Shown in pieces: positions 1 through 10,785 of a stretch of DNA of 64,000 bases. The position numbers were made by a program, and so were the translations under genes. Each line of letters opens with the position of its first letter. The stretch's first letter is position 1. Origin of the DNA: Rhabdophis nuchalis (Eukaryota; Chordata; Lepidosauria; Squamata; Natricidae); contig CM077644.1 of the NCBI GenBank assembly GCA_039707465.1, positions 96,329,375 to 96,393,374 on the forward strand, in the 5' to 3' direction. The notes beneath the pieces are model-generated. The model was not told the DNA's origin and searched no databases. It saw only the letters and a list, made by a program, of their open reading frames with translations.

Positions 1-1546
1 TGCTGACGCGAACAGGTCGACTGCTGGTTGACCGAACCTCTGCGTGATGCTGGAGAAGAGGTTCGGGTGTAGTTGCCACTCTGAGTTGTCGATGGTGGCT
101 CTGCTCAGCCAGTCCGCCTGGATGTTGCTCTCGCCTGAGATGTGTTCGGCTCTGATCGAGGCCAGGTGTCTCTCCGCCCACAGACCCAGCCGTTCTGCTT
201 CCTCCATCAGTGACTTGGACCGGGTGCCCCCCTGTCGGTTGATGTGGGCCTTGGTGGACACATTGTCCGTGAGTAGTAGCACGTGGCAGTTCTTGATGCT
301 CGGGCGGAAGTGGAGAAGTGCTAGGCGCGCAGCTCTGAGCTCCAGCCAGTTGATACTGTGTTTGAGTTCCTCGGGTGACCATTTCCCTTGCGCCACCTGC
401 TGGTCCAGGTGGGCACCCCAGCCGTAGAGACTGGCGTCTGTGGTGATGACGGTCCTTTCTGGCTCTCGAAAGAGGCATCCCTTGGCCAGGGACCTCGCTG
501 ACCACCACCTTAGAGACGCTCTGACCTTGTCTGGGACTGGTACGTGTCTGGGTGAGTCGCTCTCCTTGGCTCGCTGGTGTGGTAGGAGGCACCACTGCAG
601 ATGTCTCGAGTGGAGGCGCGCCCAAGGCACAATGGAGAGGCAAGATATCATCTTCCCGAGGAGCTGTGACAGAAGCACGATGGGGGCGGTTCCTGCTGAT
701 CCTACCTTCCGCGCCAGTGGGATCAGGCTGTTCGCCCGCTCTGGAGACAGATAGACCCGGCCGGAGATGGTGTTTATGACCGCTCCCAGATGTGACAGAC
801 TGGTGGTAGGGCTCAGGTGGCTCTTCTTCAGGTTGATGGAGAACCCGTGATGTTCGAGGGTCCTCATGGTCAGCCGGAGATCCCTGAGCGCCTGCCGGTG
901 GCTGGACGACTGGATCACGATGTCGTCTAGGTACGCCTGCAATCTGACTGGCCGCGCCCTGAGGTACGCCAGGACCGCGGCAAGGACCTTCGTGAAGGTC
1001 CTCGGAGCGGACGACAGGCCGAAGGGAAGAGCCCTGTACTGGTAATGCTGGCCCGCATAATAGAACCTGAGGAATCTGCGGTGCGCCTCCCGGACTGGAA
1101 TGTGTAGATAGGCCTCCTGAAGGTCTATCGAGGTCAGCAGGTCTCCTGTCCGGATGCAGCTCAGGATGGACTGGAGAGACTGCATTTTGAAGCGCCTGTA
1201 CGCCAGGTGCCTGTTCAACTGCTTTAGGTCTAGGATCCCCCTCCATCCTCCCGAGTTCTTGGGGACCAGGAACAGGATGGAGTAGAAGCCTGACCCTGCC
1301 TGCTCTGCCGGGACCGGCTCTATGGCATTTATCTCCTTCAGGTGCGCCACCTCCTGTTCCATCAGAGACCTCTTGAGGGGAGAGGATGGGGTGGGGCAGC
1401 GGATGAATCGCCTGGGAGGCATGGAGAGGAATTCCAGCGTGAGCCCTAATCTGATGGTCTGTAGGACCCACTGATCCGACGTGGTTTGCTCCCAGGCCGC
1501 CTGAAACAGCTGCAGGCGGCCCCCTATGGGAGCGTCCGTCGGGGAG
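1..1546 (-). CDS. DIRS pol: reverse transcriptase and RNase H, partial
   Basis: The complement strand is open from the gag stop to position 1, in the frame shifted +1 relative to gag. The first in-frame ATG is at 1422..1420, but the frame is already open upstream inside gag, so the true start is uncertain. Translated blocks in order: a pre-RT segment (EQEVAHLKEINAIEPVP), RT finger motifs (FLVPKNSGGWRGILDLKQLN), the SIDLQEAYLHIPV catalytic block, ALPFGLSSAPRTFTK, the YLDDIVI active site, then an RNase H with TDASLYGWGAHL and a LLLTDNVST block, ending in the DIRS-typical SNIQADWLSR and AVDLFAS. It copies the element RNA through the circular-intermediate pathway known for DIRS. No frameshift or stop is seen. 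The recombinase domain is off the window. Confidence 0.85.
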
Positions 1547-3241
1547 TCACTTGAACTTCCGGAAGGGACGGGAACCGGATCCTCCTCTGAAGGGGCGTCT
1601 GGAGAAGGATTGCTGTCTGCCTCTGTCCCTGAAGGAGTGGCGGTCCTGCCCCCTGTCTGGTCCCTGGTTAAAGGGCCGATGGAACTGCCCTGAACTGGTG
1701 GAAGGTTCTGTGTTCCGAAAGGACTGCTTTCGAAAGGAACCCGACCTCTTGTGGTCCGACTGCTTGTAGACCGAAGGCATGACCTTCTTTTTGTCCCTGT
1801 TTTCCACCAACACCGGATCAAGGACCTCACCAAACAGTTTCCCCCCTTTATAGGGGGCGGAAGCGATCTTCCACTTTGAGCGCATGTCCGCGTTCCAGTG
1901 GCGGAGCCAAAGCAGCCTCCTGGAGGTTACATTGGAGGCCAGGGCTCTAGAGGCGAACTTTGCAGAGCTCAGGGTGGCGTCGGCGGTGTACGAGACACCA
2001 GCCATTATCTTTCTCAGCTCCTGCCTAGCTCTAGCATCCCCTGCTGGAACCTTCGCTAACAGCTTTCGGAGCCACTTAAGAGTGGCTCTGGACATGAACG
2101 AGGCTGAAGTGGCCGTCTTGATGGCCCAGGCAGCCGCCATGTGGGTCTTGTGACAGGCCCTCTCCGACCTCTTGTCCTCCGCCTTGAGACCTTCCAAGAG
2201 GTCAGGGGGTAGCACTGACGTGGATGTGAGAGCCTGCACTGGGGCATCTACCGGGGGTAGCTTGAGTAGGTCCTCCAGGGGAGCGTCAACTGTGTACAGC
2301 TGCCTGTCAATGTTACTGTGCGAGGCAGCTGTGCCTGGCTGTGCCCACTGTTTCTGAACTAGGTTAAGAAACATCTTTGGTACGGGGACTACCTCCTGGG
2401 TCTCCTCTGGCTCCTCAAATAGTCCCTCATCATCCTCAGACGCCACTTCAGTGGTGGGCGTGGGGGTGGTAACCGTCATGCGGGTGGAAACCTTGGCCTT
2501 CGTTAAGATGGTCTTGAAAGAGGAGCAGTGGAATAAACCCTTGAAGGCGGGCTTCTCTGGGACAGCCTGCTCATCCCCTGAGAATTCTTGCTCTGGGAGC
2601 AGATCATCCTCCACAGTGGAATCCCCGCTGTCCAGCGAGGAATGAGGGGAGGGGGATCTTGGAGCTTCTTGGCTTCCAGATGCTTTGGATCTACTGCGCC
2701 CCCTGGGGCGCTTGGTCTTTTGCTTAATGCCATCTGCAATGCCCTGGGCGATAGCCCTGTTAATGATGGCCTGCAGTTCTGAGGATATCACAGACCCTTG
2801 GCACTCCTCTGCTCTGAGCCTCTTGGTGGGCCTCTCTGGCACAGGTGGGGGGGTAATCATTCTGGAGGAGGCTAAGCTGTCTTCCTGAAACAGGTCCTCA
2901 TCTCCTAGCAAGGAGGGTTCTGGGGACTCATCAGAGGAGAATTCTTCTTCTTCCTCTTCTCTGACTATCTGGGGAATGGATACTGTTGGGATACTGGGAT
3001 CCACTTGAGCCATCCCCTCTGGATCCTCTATGGGGTCTTCGTTGGCCCTTCGTTGGGCCTTCTCGAATTCTTTTTCAAGGGCCTTTTGCCGCCTGGAGGC
3101 AGCCCTGTCTTGGGCCTTGTCCTGCCTCTTCCCCCCTGCCTTGCTCAGGGCTTCAGCTGCGGCCCAGCTGGCCTGTCTCACAAGCCCCCTGCTGGTGGAT
3201 GGCCCTGGCTGTTCAGAATCTTGGGGAGCTCTCTCCGACAT
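1547..3241 (-). CDS. DIRS gag-like nucleocapsid protein, 564 aa
   Basis: A single uninterrupted frame starts MSERAPQDSEQPGPSTS. The N-terminal third has a charged coiled-coil-like stretch (about residues 40-70) and an acidic Glu/Asp-rich block (about 90-120). Basic nuclear-localisation-like clusters follow (PTKRLR near residue 140, KTKRPRGRSRSK near 175). The C-terminal half carries the conserved DIRS gag region (LLWLRHWNADMRSKW, then APYKGGKLFGE). The tail is a low-complexity Arg/Ser/Phe/Gly segment ending RPFRKFK. Vertebrate DIRS gag proteins share this layout; the protein presumably packages element RNA. No zinc knuckle is seen. Its stop overlaps the shifted pol frame. I choose the first ATG because the frame is preceded by a GC-rich non-coding leader. 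Function is by family resemblance only. Confidence 0.8.
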   Translation of the reverse strand: MSERAPQDSEQPGPSTSRGLVRQASWAAAEALSKAGGKRQDKAQDRAASRRQKALEKEFEKAQRRANEDPIEDPEGMAQVDPSIPTVSIPQIVREEEEEEFSSDESPEPSLLGDEDLFQEDSLASSRMITPPPVPERPTKRLRAEECQGSVISSELQAIINRAIAQGIADGIKQKTKRPRGRSRSKASGSQEAPRSPSPHSSLDSGDSTVEDDLLPEQEFSGDEQAVPEKPAFKGLFHCSSFKTILTKAKVSTRMTVTTPTPTTEVASEDDEGLFEEPEETQEVVPVPKMFLNLVQKQWAQPGTAASHSNIDRQLYTVDAPLEDLLKLPPVDAPVQALTSTSVLPPDLLEGLKAEDKRSERACHKTHMAAAWAIKTATSASFMSRATLKWLRKLLAKVPAGDARARQELRKIMAGVSYTADATLSSAKFASRALASNVTSRRLLWLRHWNADMRSKWKIASAPYKGGKLFGEVLDPVLVENRDKKKVMPSVYKQSDHKRSGSFRKQSFRNTEPSTSSGQFHRPFNQGPDRGQDRHSFRDRGRQQSFSRRPFRGGSGSRPFRKFK

Positions 3242-4014
3242 TTTGGGCCCCAGTAACTCACCACTCGAAGATCACTGGTCACAAGGGGCTTCAGCCAGGT
3301 AATCCTGATCCGCAGGCTTGAGGATGGCAAGGTGGAGCAGCAGATCAGCTTGCAAGCAAGACTCAAGGGCTGCCTCCGCAGGAGCAGGTCTGCACCCAAG
3401 CTGAGGAAAGTCTGCCGGATCTGGGCCGGACAGAAACCTTTCCCCCGCTTCTCGCCTGGAGCCGGCCCAAAAAGGATTCTGTAGAAAAATTGGATGAAAA
3501 ATCCAAAAGGAAAAAAGGTTTTCTTCTTCTTTAAAATGCGGCTCCGCACGCGTTTTAAATGGCGCGCCTTGCCGCTTGCCGGTCGGAAAAAAACAGTCCT
3601 CCGGAAGAGGAGGAGCGGCCCCTCACGCCGCTTCCGCCTTCTCTCTGGTATCCGGCGCCCGCCAATGGCCGATCAGCCTCCAAAATGGCGGGCGCGATTC
3701 AAACGGACGGCGCGAAGCCGTCCTGTTTGACTCCAGGAAAAAGGAGAGCCTGCAGCTGCCGCTGCGAGGGGGCTCAGGCTTGGCCGGTCCGGCGATCTGG
3801 GACGTCAGCGGCAGGGCTCCTCGCCACTGACCGAGACGTCTCTTTGGCTCCCAGGTCGATCCTCACCTGGGGCCAGGTGAATGGACCCACGCGCGCCCGG
3901 GCGAACCCAGGTCGCGTCGGGTCTGCGGCAGCTGGTGAGTCGCAGAGCTTCACCAGCTGTTAGCTGTAGGAAAAATTCCTAAATAAAATAAATTAAAATA
4001 AAATAAATACTCTA

Positions 4015-4192
4015 CTTGGAGAGTCCAACTAAATGTCCTGAATCTCTTAGGGAGAACCAACAGAACGCGTCCTGGGCATTCAGACTGGATTGAAATTCTG
4101 GCAAGCACACGGAGGAGGCGTGGCTTAAAAGAAAATCAATCCAGTCCAGAAGGGCAGAAAGGCAGGATTAACCCATTGTTGGACTCTCCAAG
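4015..4192. repeat. Nested inverted repeats in DIRS 5' terminus
   Basis: CTTGGAGAGTCCAAC at 4015..4029 recurs as its exact reverse complement at 4178..4192. Inside it, ACTGGATTGA at 4084..4093 is repeated inverted at 4136..4145. Two nested stems with nearly the same centre are unlikely by chance. DIRS elements end in inverted terminal repeats and carry complementary internal regions used to form circles, so this could be the left terminal structure. That role is inferred. Confidence 0.6.
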
Positions 4193-5697
4193 CAGCTCAC
4201 AGGAGAATTGCAGCTATCATCATAGCTTTCAAGACATTTAATAAGCTATCTGCTAAATATGCTGAATGTAGGCAGGCAATTTCAATTTTGTGTTAGAAGC
4301 ATTGCATCTGACAGGTGAATGCAATTTGATTTTACAAAATAGGACATAATAAAATTAATAGTAGAAGGTGAAATAATTTGTGGCTACAAAGGGAAACTTT
4401 GTTTTAGCCTTGTTAACAATTATAGCTCACATATTTGTACAGTTACTCTCTCCACCATATAAAACATATATGACCAAATTTGTTCAGCTACATATGATTA
4501 TAACCACTCATTTTTTAACCCCATTGGAAGTCTGGTCTCTGCTTAGACATGACAATACTCTACCAATCCTAGAACTATGTTTCCAAATAAAAAATGTTTT
4601 CCCTCTGTTTTTAATAGTTTTCCATAAGCAATGTTGGCACTGAATATTCAAGAAATCAAATAATGTTCATGAATATACTGCTTTTCAGTCCTGTTTTATT
4701 ATAAAGCTTTCAAAATCTTTCCTTCAAAATGCAGGAGTTCTCAGATATCCTTTTGGCAACCAATGTGTTTTAGGAATTGTTCGCATATTGTACTTGAGAA
4801 GAACTAGTTAAAAAGTAGCACTTTCGTCCATGTTATACAAATTTGTATTGATCACGTATTTCAAACAGTAGATCTATTTCATATATGGAAGTATGCCAGC
4901 ATGCATAATGTTGAAACCAGACACACTATTTAATATTTAATCAACTACGATGACATTAGCTACCACCAATTACATCAAACGACTACTATACTCGAACTTT
5001 TCTGTTTAATTCTATCGGTGCAAACAGTTAATGTAATTTTTCTGTTCAGCACAAACACAAATAAAAATAACTTTGCTCAAGGATGCATTATATACATATC
5101 AGAAAAAGTATAAAATATAACTACTTGTCTATATAAAAAAGAGACCTCTTTTATTGCATTTATAGTATGCAGGAGAAGCTACAATCGTGTCACAGCTTGC
5201 TGCTCGCTACTTGCTATCACCAACATATTCATACTGAAAAATACTGGATTGTGCTTTCTATATGCACACTGAAGAAATTCATGAAAAATTATTAAAAACT
5301 GTGAAAGCATCAAGCATCACACTTGCATAGCTCCAGGTAGCATATATAGGATTATCTCACTTATTCTAAGAATTAGTTTATAAAGTAGTATAAGCTGGGG
5401 AACGATTACTAGAACAAGATCATTTGATAAGCTTTTGTGAATAGCACACTTGAATGAAGGGCTTCTCAACTCGATGTCTATCAGAGAACATTAATTCTTA
5501 TATGAAATATAAAGTAATATGCAAAAACATTAAAACTAAGTATTACAGCCAAAAAATTAATTGTGAGTAATAATAAAGATTAAAGTGGTAACATTGCTAT
5601 AATAGTCAATGTTGACAAAGTCAACATTAATTTAAAACCCCATCTAAAATCTGAGATGGATTAAGTATTTCCTAGTGAATACACTGAACATCTAGAG
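4193..5697. other. AT-rich intronic stretch, nothing recognised
   Basis: No reading frame with recognisable domains, no tRNA-like boxes and no clear repeat termini were found. The sequence is AT-rich, and the short frames present look random. Confidence 0.5.
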
Positions 5698-6755
5698 CAA
5701 GGGTGTCAAGCTCAATTTCATTGAGGGCCACATCAGGGCTGCGTTTGATCTCAGGGGACCGGGTGGGCGTGGTCATCTTTACATCACTTGTGTCAGGGGG
5801 GCACATGTGGTGCCTCAGGCAGTGCTGGGGGGATCCATTGTCTCCAGCAGAGGAAAGCAAGACCAAGGAGAGTGTCAAACCTTGTCCTCCAGAGAAGCCT
5901 TGCTTCCACTCTCTGGCCATGTGGAGGACCCCCAGATGGCAGCGCTGGCTGTCCAGAGCCCTGGGCAGCAGAGGGCAAGCGCCCAGCCTGGCCCTCAAGC
6001 TCCTAGGGCACTGGGACCCCACAGCCAGCACAGCCCCACTTCTGTGAGGGGGTGCCCGGCCGCACTTACCTCCTCCTCGAGGTTACTGCTGCTGTTCTCG
6101 CTCTCCTTGGACAGGTGTGTGCAGGAAGGCAAAGTGTATGGGTCAGAGGGAGGCCCACTCCTTTTCCACACAAGGAGACCTGGCTTTGTAACCAAAGCAT
6201 GCTCAGCAATAGGATGGAAGACCACCAGGAGAGGTCAGGAGGAGGAGACAAGGCAATGGTGAAAAGGCAGCAGGGCTGCTAGTGGCCAAGTGCTAAGGCA
6301 GGACCTTCCTTCCATCCTTTTTCCTTTCCTTTTCCTTCTCCTTTCTTCTTCCTTCCCCTCTTTCTTTCTTTTTCTTTCCTTGCTCTCTTCCTAGCTTTCC
6401 TTCTTTTTCTTTGATTTCCCTTTCTCTTGGATGCTCAAATGCAAAAGGGGAAACATTTCTCCTTTTTGTTTTTAGTTTGTTTTGCTAGTCCTCTACCAGT
6501 GAAAATGGAGTCCCTGGGGGACGCATGGAAATGGAGTCCCTGGGGGGCGCATGGCACCCCCCAGGGCCCTGTTTTCAGTTGCGACAGGCTCTTGCAGCGC
6601 TCTGCCAGTGCAGCCCCCAAGGCTCCATTTTCAATGGCAGAGAGCTGCACGAGGATCACACATGGCCCTCCTGGGCTCCCTTTTGGCTTGCAGAGGAACC
6701 GCGGGCCAGTCCTTCGCTGTTTCCAGGGCAGCCCTGCAGGCCAGATCTAAGCACC
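5698..6755. mobile_element. hAT-like non-autonomous element, degenerate right end
   Basis: The left end (5698) begins CAAGGGTGTCAAGCTCAATT, matching the CAGGGGTGTCAAACTC-type terminus of a hAT family. It is followed by the family-like AT-to-GC-rich interior with a GGGCGTGG block near 5765. The interior contains repeated short blocks around AAAATGGAGTCCCTGGGGG (about 6500-6560) and ends in CAGGCCAGATCTAAGCACC near 6739..6757. The right terminus is not clean and no matching target duplication was found, so the end coordinate is approximate. A pyrimidine-rich tract at 6301..6425 lies inside. No transposase frame is present. Confidence 0.55.
6301..6425. repeat. Polypyrimidine tract (CTTT/CCTT-rich)
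   Basis: About 125 bases of nearly pure pyrimidine, composed of degenerate CCTT, CTTT and TTTC units. It is simple sequence inside the hAT-like element. Confidence 0.8.
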
Positions 6756-7873
6756 TAAGTGCCTATGAAACTATCTGACCATGCCAACAGATCCTCCATA
6801 CTATGCCAAACCATAGGATAAGATCAAAGAGCTGGAGACAAATCTGAATGTGTAGTATAGTTTATTACTCATAGCCTTCAGTACAAAAGTAGGGCCCCTA
6901 GTCATAAATAAGATGCCTGCCTATGTAATTTATTTTCGGCCCATTTGTGGTTCATAAGATCAGTGACAACTGTTGCCCTTGGCCCTGGACGGGGCGATCT
7001 CCGAAAACACATAATCACTGCCCCCTTCCCAATCAGACTTTGGTAAGGCATTCCAGATCCACCTGCTCGTCCACAACCAAATGTGATCATAAATCTGTTA
7101 TTTAAAAGAAGCAGCTTGCCCCCAAATCTCCAAATACTTGACCATCAGGAGCCAGGAATGGTAGCCAGAAAATTGGTAAAATTGTTTTGATTACCTTTGC
7201 CTTGGAATAGCGACCTTGGCACTCATACTTAATCTCCCTCAACCCATCCTGCTTTCACCCCAAGTCATGGTCAAATTCCATCCACATAAGCCTTATCAAA
7301 ACTGTAATCTTCTAATCCACTCAACCACACAACAGCCTATCCACTATCAATACCACAAGCAGCACGTAGGATCAAAATAAACATGAACTGACTAATTAGG
7401 CAGGCCACTCAGGCCAGAATAGAAACCACATAGCCAACCCCCCCCCCTACAAATCTCAGTTTCCCTTATTCCCTACACAGTTACAGAACCAAATATAAAA
7501 TAAATACAGCTTCCTGCATGCTGCAGGAGTTTTTCCTCCTGCCATTCCCATTTTGCAGGCTGGAATCCCCTACCTATATTCTGATTTTCCCTTCTTAGGA
7601 TTCTCTCTCTCTTGGATGGAGAGAGACATTCAATGTCCTGCTGGCATCCACTAATTATAGGCGGAAATTACACCAGACACTGTCCAAATTATTTTCCAAT
7701 TCACCTTCAATATCTAAAACAGCTAAAAATGAGTCTCAATTCCAGTTTTAACTCAGATGTCATTCCTAAGTTATTGAGCAAAACCTGCCCAGGATTCAAT
7801 ATCAATGACATCTCCAAAGACTCTTTCAATAACTGTTACTCTTTAGGGCAATTCTTTAAAACTGCCTTTCCAG
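6756..7873. other. Non-coding stretch, nothing recognised
   Basis: No gene or clear repeat was identified. A run of nine to ten C occurs near 7438. The segment ends where CR1 3' sequence begins. Confidence 0.45.
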
Positions 7874-10290
7874 GTACAATAATACAATAGCAGAGTTGGA
7901 AGGGACCTTGTAGGTCTTCTAGTCCAACCCCCTGCATGGGCAGGAATCTTATACCATTTCAGACAAATGGCTGTCTAACATCTTTTTAAAGACTTCCAGG
8001 GTTGGGGCATTCACAACTGCTGGAGGCAAGCTGTTCCAGAGGTTAATTGTTCTTACTGTTAGGAAATTTCTCCTTAGTTCTAAGTTGCTTCTCTCCTTGG
8101 TTAGTTTCCACCCATTGCTCCTTGTCCTGCCCCCAGGTGTCTTGGAGAAAAGTTTGACTCCCTCTTCTTTGTGGCACCCTCTGAGATATCGGAACACTGC
8201 TATCATGTCTCCCCTGGTCCTTCTCTTCATCAAACTAGACATACCCAGTTCCTGCAGCCGTTCTTCATATGTCTTAGTCTCCAGTCCTCTAATCATCTTG
8301 GTTGCTCTTCTTTGCACTCTTTCCAGAGTCTCCACGTCTTTTCTACATCGTGGCGACCAAAACTGTATGCAGTATTCCAAGTGTGGCCTTACCAAGGCAC
8401 TATACAGTGGCATTAACACTTCACGCGATCTAGATTCTATCCCTCTGTTGATGCAGCCTAGAACTGTGTTGGCTTTTTTGGCAGCTGCTGCACACTGCTG
8501 GCTCATATTTAAATGGTTGTCCACTAGGATTCCGAGATCCCTCTCACAGTTGCTACTATTGAGCAAGGTACCACCTATACTGTACTTGTGCATTTGGTTT
8601 TTCTTGCCTATATGTAGGACCTTACTTTTTTCACAATTGAATTTCATTTTATTAGACAGTGCCCAATGTTCAAGTTTGTCTAGATCCTTCTGTATCTTAA
8701 GCCTATCTTCTGGAGTGTTGGCTATTCCTGCCAGCTTGGTGTCGTCTGCGAATTTGATGAGTTCCCCATTTATCCCCTCATCCAAATCGTTGATGAAGAT
8801 GTTAAAGAGTACTGGGCCTAAAACAGAGCCTTGGGGGACTCCACTGCATACTTCCTTCCATGTAGATGCAGTTCCATTGAGGACTACACGTTGAGTGCGG
8901 TTGGTCAGCCAGTTACGAATCCATTTGGTGGTGGTGCTGTCTAACCCACAATTTTCTACTTTATCTAATAGTAGGTTATGGTCTACTTTATCAAATGCCT
9001 TACTGAAGTCCAGGTAAATTATATCAACAGCATTCCTCTGGTCCACTGATTTTGTTACTTTGTCAAAGAATGCAATTAGATTCGTCTGGCATGATCTGTT
9101 TTTGACAAACCCATGTTGGCTTTTGGCTATTACTTTGTTTGCTTCTAGGTGTTCACTTATTTGTTGTTTAATTATCTTTTCCAGAATCTTTCCTGGTATT
9201 GAGGTCAGGCTGATGGGTCTATAGTTTCCTGGATCTGTTTTTTTTCCTTTTTTGAAGATGGGAACCACATCTGCTCTTTTCCAGTCTTCTGGCAGTTCCC
9301 CGGTGCTCCAGGATCTCTGAAAGATATAGTTCAGTGGTTCTGAGATCTCGTCTGCCAGTTCCTTCAGAACCCTGGGGTGTAATCCATCCGGTCCTGGTGA
9401 TTTGAACTCGTCCAGGGCAGACAGGTGCTCACTTACCATTTTCTTCTCTATTTCAACTTGTGTTCCTAATCTGATATTTGTGGTGCTGTTTTTGATTGAT
9501 TGGACTGTTTTATCCCTTTGTGTAAAGACAGATGCAAAGAAAGAGTTAAATAGTTCTGCTTTCTCCCTGTTGCTTATCATCTTCTTGCCATTTTCTCCCA
9601 GCAGTGGACCAATTGTTTCCTTAACTTTTTTCTTATTTTTAACATGTTGGAAGAAGCTTTTTTTGTTATTTTTTACTTTTTTGGCAAGCCTTTCTTCATT
9701 GTGAGCCTTAGCTTTCCTCACTTCATCTTTACAGGCTCGGGCTATTTGCTGATATTTTGCCTTGGTTATGTCCCCCTTTTTCCACTTTTTATATTTATCC
9801 TTTTTGTCTTTCAATTTGTCAGAGAGTTCTTTATGCAGCCATGCTGGTTTCTTTTGGGAACTGTTATTTTTCTTCTTCATTGGTATTGCGCTGGACTGGG
9901 CTTTTATAATCTCATTTTTCAAAATTTCCCAAGCTTCTTGAGTTGTTTTCCCCTTGAGGATTCTCATCCATGGAATCCTTCCCAAGCTCTCTCTGAGTTT
10001 GTTGAAATTAGCTCTCTTGAAGTCTAAGACTCTAGTTTGACTTTGTTCAACTACTTTTGTTTGCATAATGTTGAATTCCAGTATTTCATGATCGCTTGCC
10101 CCCAAAGTTCCTGTAGCTTCTACACCTTCTATCATTTCCTCTCTGTTAGTGAGAATTAAGTCCAATATTGCTGATCCCCTTGTTCCCTTCTCTACCTTTT
10201 GGGAAACAAAGTTGTCTGCTAGGTTTGTTAGGAACCTGTTGGATCTTCCACTTGGTGCAGAGTTTGTTTCCCAATTGATGTCAGTGGATG
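7874..10290 (-). mobile_element. CR1 LINE, 5'-truncated, nearly intact
   Basis: The 3' end lies at the left: the characteristic CR1 3' UTR, read on the plus strand as GTTGGAAGGGACCTTG and then CTAGTCCAACCCCCTGC, occupies about 7893..7935. Upstream is a long reverse-transcriptase frame. The 5' end is truncated inside the endonuclease domain near 10290, next to a 10-bp tandem duplication (GATGTCAGTG units). CR1 elements in amniotes are usually 5'-truncated, as here. The uninterrupted frame indicates a relatively recent insertion. Confidence 0.9.
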
Positions 10291-10369
10291 TCAGTGGATG
10301 TTCTGATTGGAAGCTTGGCTCGCAGCATGGGTATCTGTCTTGACAAGACCGTCCTGTCATTGCTGTCAT
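7949..10369 (-). CDS. CR1 ORF2 fragment: endonuclease C-terminus plus reverse transcriptase
   Basis: One frame of 806 codons. After about 30 non-CR1 residues read through from flanking sequence, the endonuclease C-terminus is visible: DINWETN, then GSAILDLILTNREEM, then the catalytic-site block GASDHEILEF. The reverse transcriptase follows, with KSPGPDGLHP, the NYRPISLTS block, DFSKAFDKVDH, SGVPQGSVLGP and the FADDTKL active site. The C-terminal CR1 block includes LNMSQQC, LVRPHLEYCIQFWSP and GGRTRSNGWKL, ending in LDSHLSEMV. It lacks ORF1, the 5' UTR and most of the endonuclease, so it cannot act by itself as an autonomous element. The stretch before residue 30 is probably chance extension. 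Confidence 0.9.
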   Translation of the reverse strand: MTAMTGRSCQDRYPCCEPSFQSEHPLTSTDINWETNSAPSGRSNRFLTNLADNFVSQKVEKGTRGSAILDLILTNREEMIEGVEATGTLGASDHEILEFNIMQTKVVEQSQTRVLDFKRANFNKLRESLGRIPWMRILKGKTTQEAWEILKNEIIKAQSSAIPMKKKNNSSQKKPAWLHKELSDKLKDKKDKYKKWKKGDITKAKYQQIARACKDEVRKAKAHNEERLAKKVKNNKKSFFQHVKNKKKVKETIGPLLGENGKKMISNREKAELFNSFFASVFTQRDKTVQSIKNSTTNIRLGTQVEIEKKMVSEHLSALDEFKSPGPDGLHPRVLKELADEISEPLNYIFQRSWSTGELPEDWKRADVVPIFKKGKKTDPGNYRPISLTSIPGKILEKIIKQQISEHLEANKVIAKSQHGFVKNRSCQTNLIAFFDKVTKSVDQRNAVDIIYLDFSKAFDKVDHNLLLDKVENCGLDSTTTKWIRNWLTNRTQRVVLNGTASTWKEVCSGVPQGSVLGPVLFNIFINDLDEGINGELIKFADDTKLAGIANTPEDRLKIQKDLDKLEHWALSNKMKFNCEKSKVLHIGKKNQMHKYSIGGTLLNSSNCERDLGILVDNHLNMSQQCAAAAKKANTVLGCINRGIESRSREVLMPLYSALVRPHLEYCIQFWSPRCRKDVETLERVQRRATKMIRGLETKTYEERLQELGMSSLMKRRTRGDMIAVFRYLRGCHKEEGVKLFSKTPGGRTRSNGWKLTKERSNLELRRNFLTVRTINLWNSLPPAVVNAPTLEVFKKMLDSHLSEMV

Positions 10370-10785
10370 CAGTACTCTTATTTAGGTCCAAAATAATATT
10401 GATGATGTACTGTCAATTTGGTATCAATTATTGGCAATCACATAAATAGATTTTCTCCAGCATCTGTCCCTCCCTCCCTAGCGTGGTCTTTTATATCTCC
10501 CAACACTACACCCATCACCCCGTGACTGAGTCCATCCACTTTGTTGCTGGTTATTCTCTTACCTCTTTCCTATTTTTTCAGCGTTTCTCCAGAGATATAG
10601 GTCTTTGCACACTGTGTTCAAAATATTATCATTGGTCTGTGCCCATATTAAAGATTTGATTTGATGATCATTTCAGTCTAGTCACTTGTTCCTCAAGTGG
10701 GAACTCAGATGATTTGTTTAACAATTTATTTGTTTTCTTGACTATCCATGGCATTCTCAGGAGTCTTGTCCCGAACCAAACTTCA

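Larger units (their letters stand above)
1..4192 (-). mobile_element. DIRS-type tyrosine-recombinase retrotransposon, 5' portion
   Basis: A retrotransposon reads right to left: 5' leader (about 4192 to 3242), a gag-like frame, then an overlapping pol frame with reverse transcriptase and RNase H that is still open at position 1. The gag C-terminus rich in Arg/Phe/Ser and the RT with YLDD are typical of vertebrate DIRS elements. The tyrosine recombinase, methyltransferase-like region and right terminal repeat expected in this group would lie beyond the window, so DIRS membership rests on gag and RT only. The element lies in the same orientation as FNBP1L, in its presumed intron 1. Absence of stops in gag and in the visible pol suggests a recent insertion. 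The right boundary at 4192 is set by the end of a 15-bp inverted repeat and is an inference. Confidence 0.85.

Noticed and set aside
8085..8894. 269-codon plus-strand frame
   Set aside because: Antisense of the CR1 reverse transcriptase.
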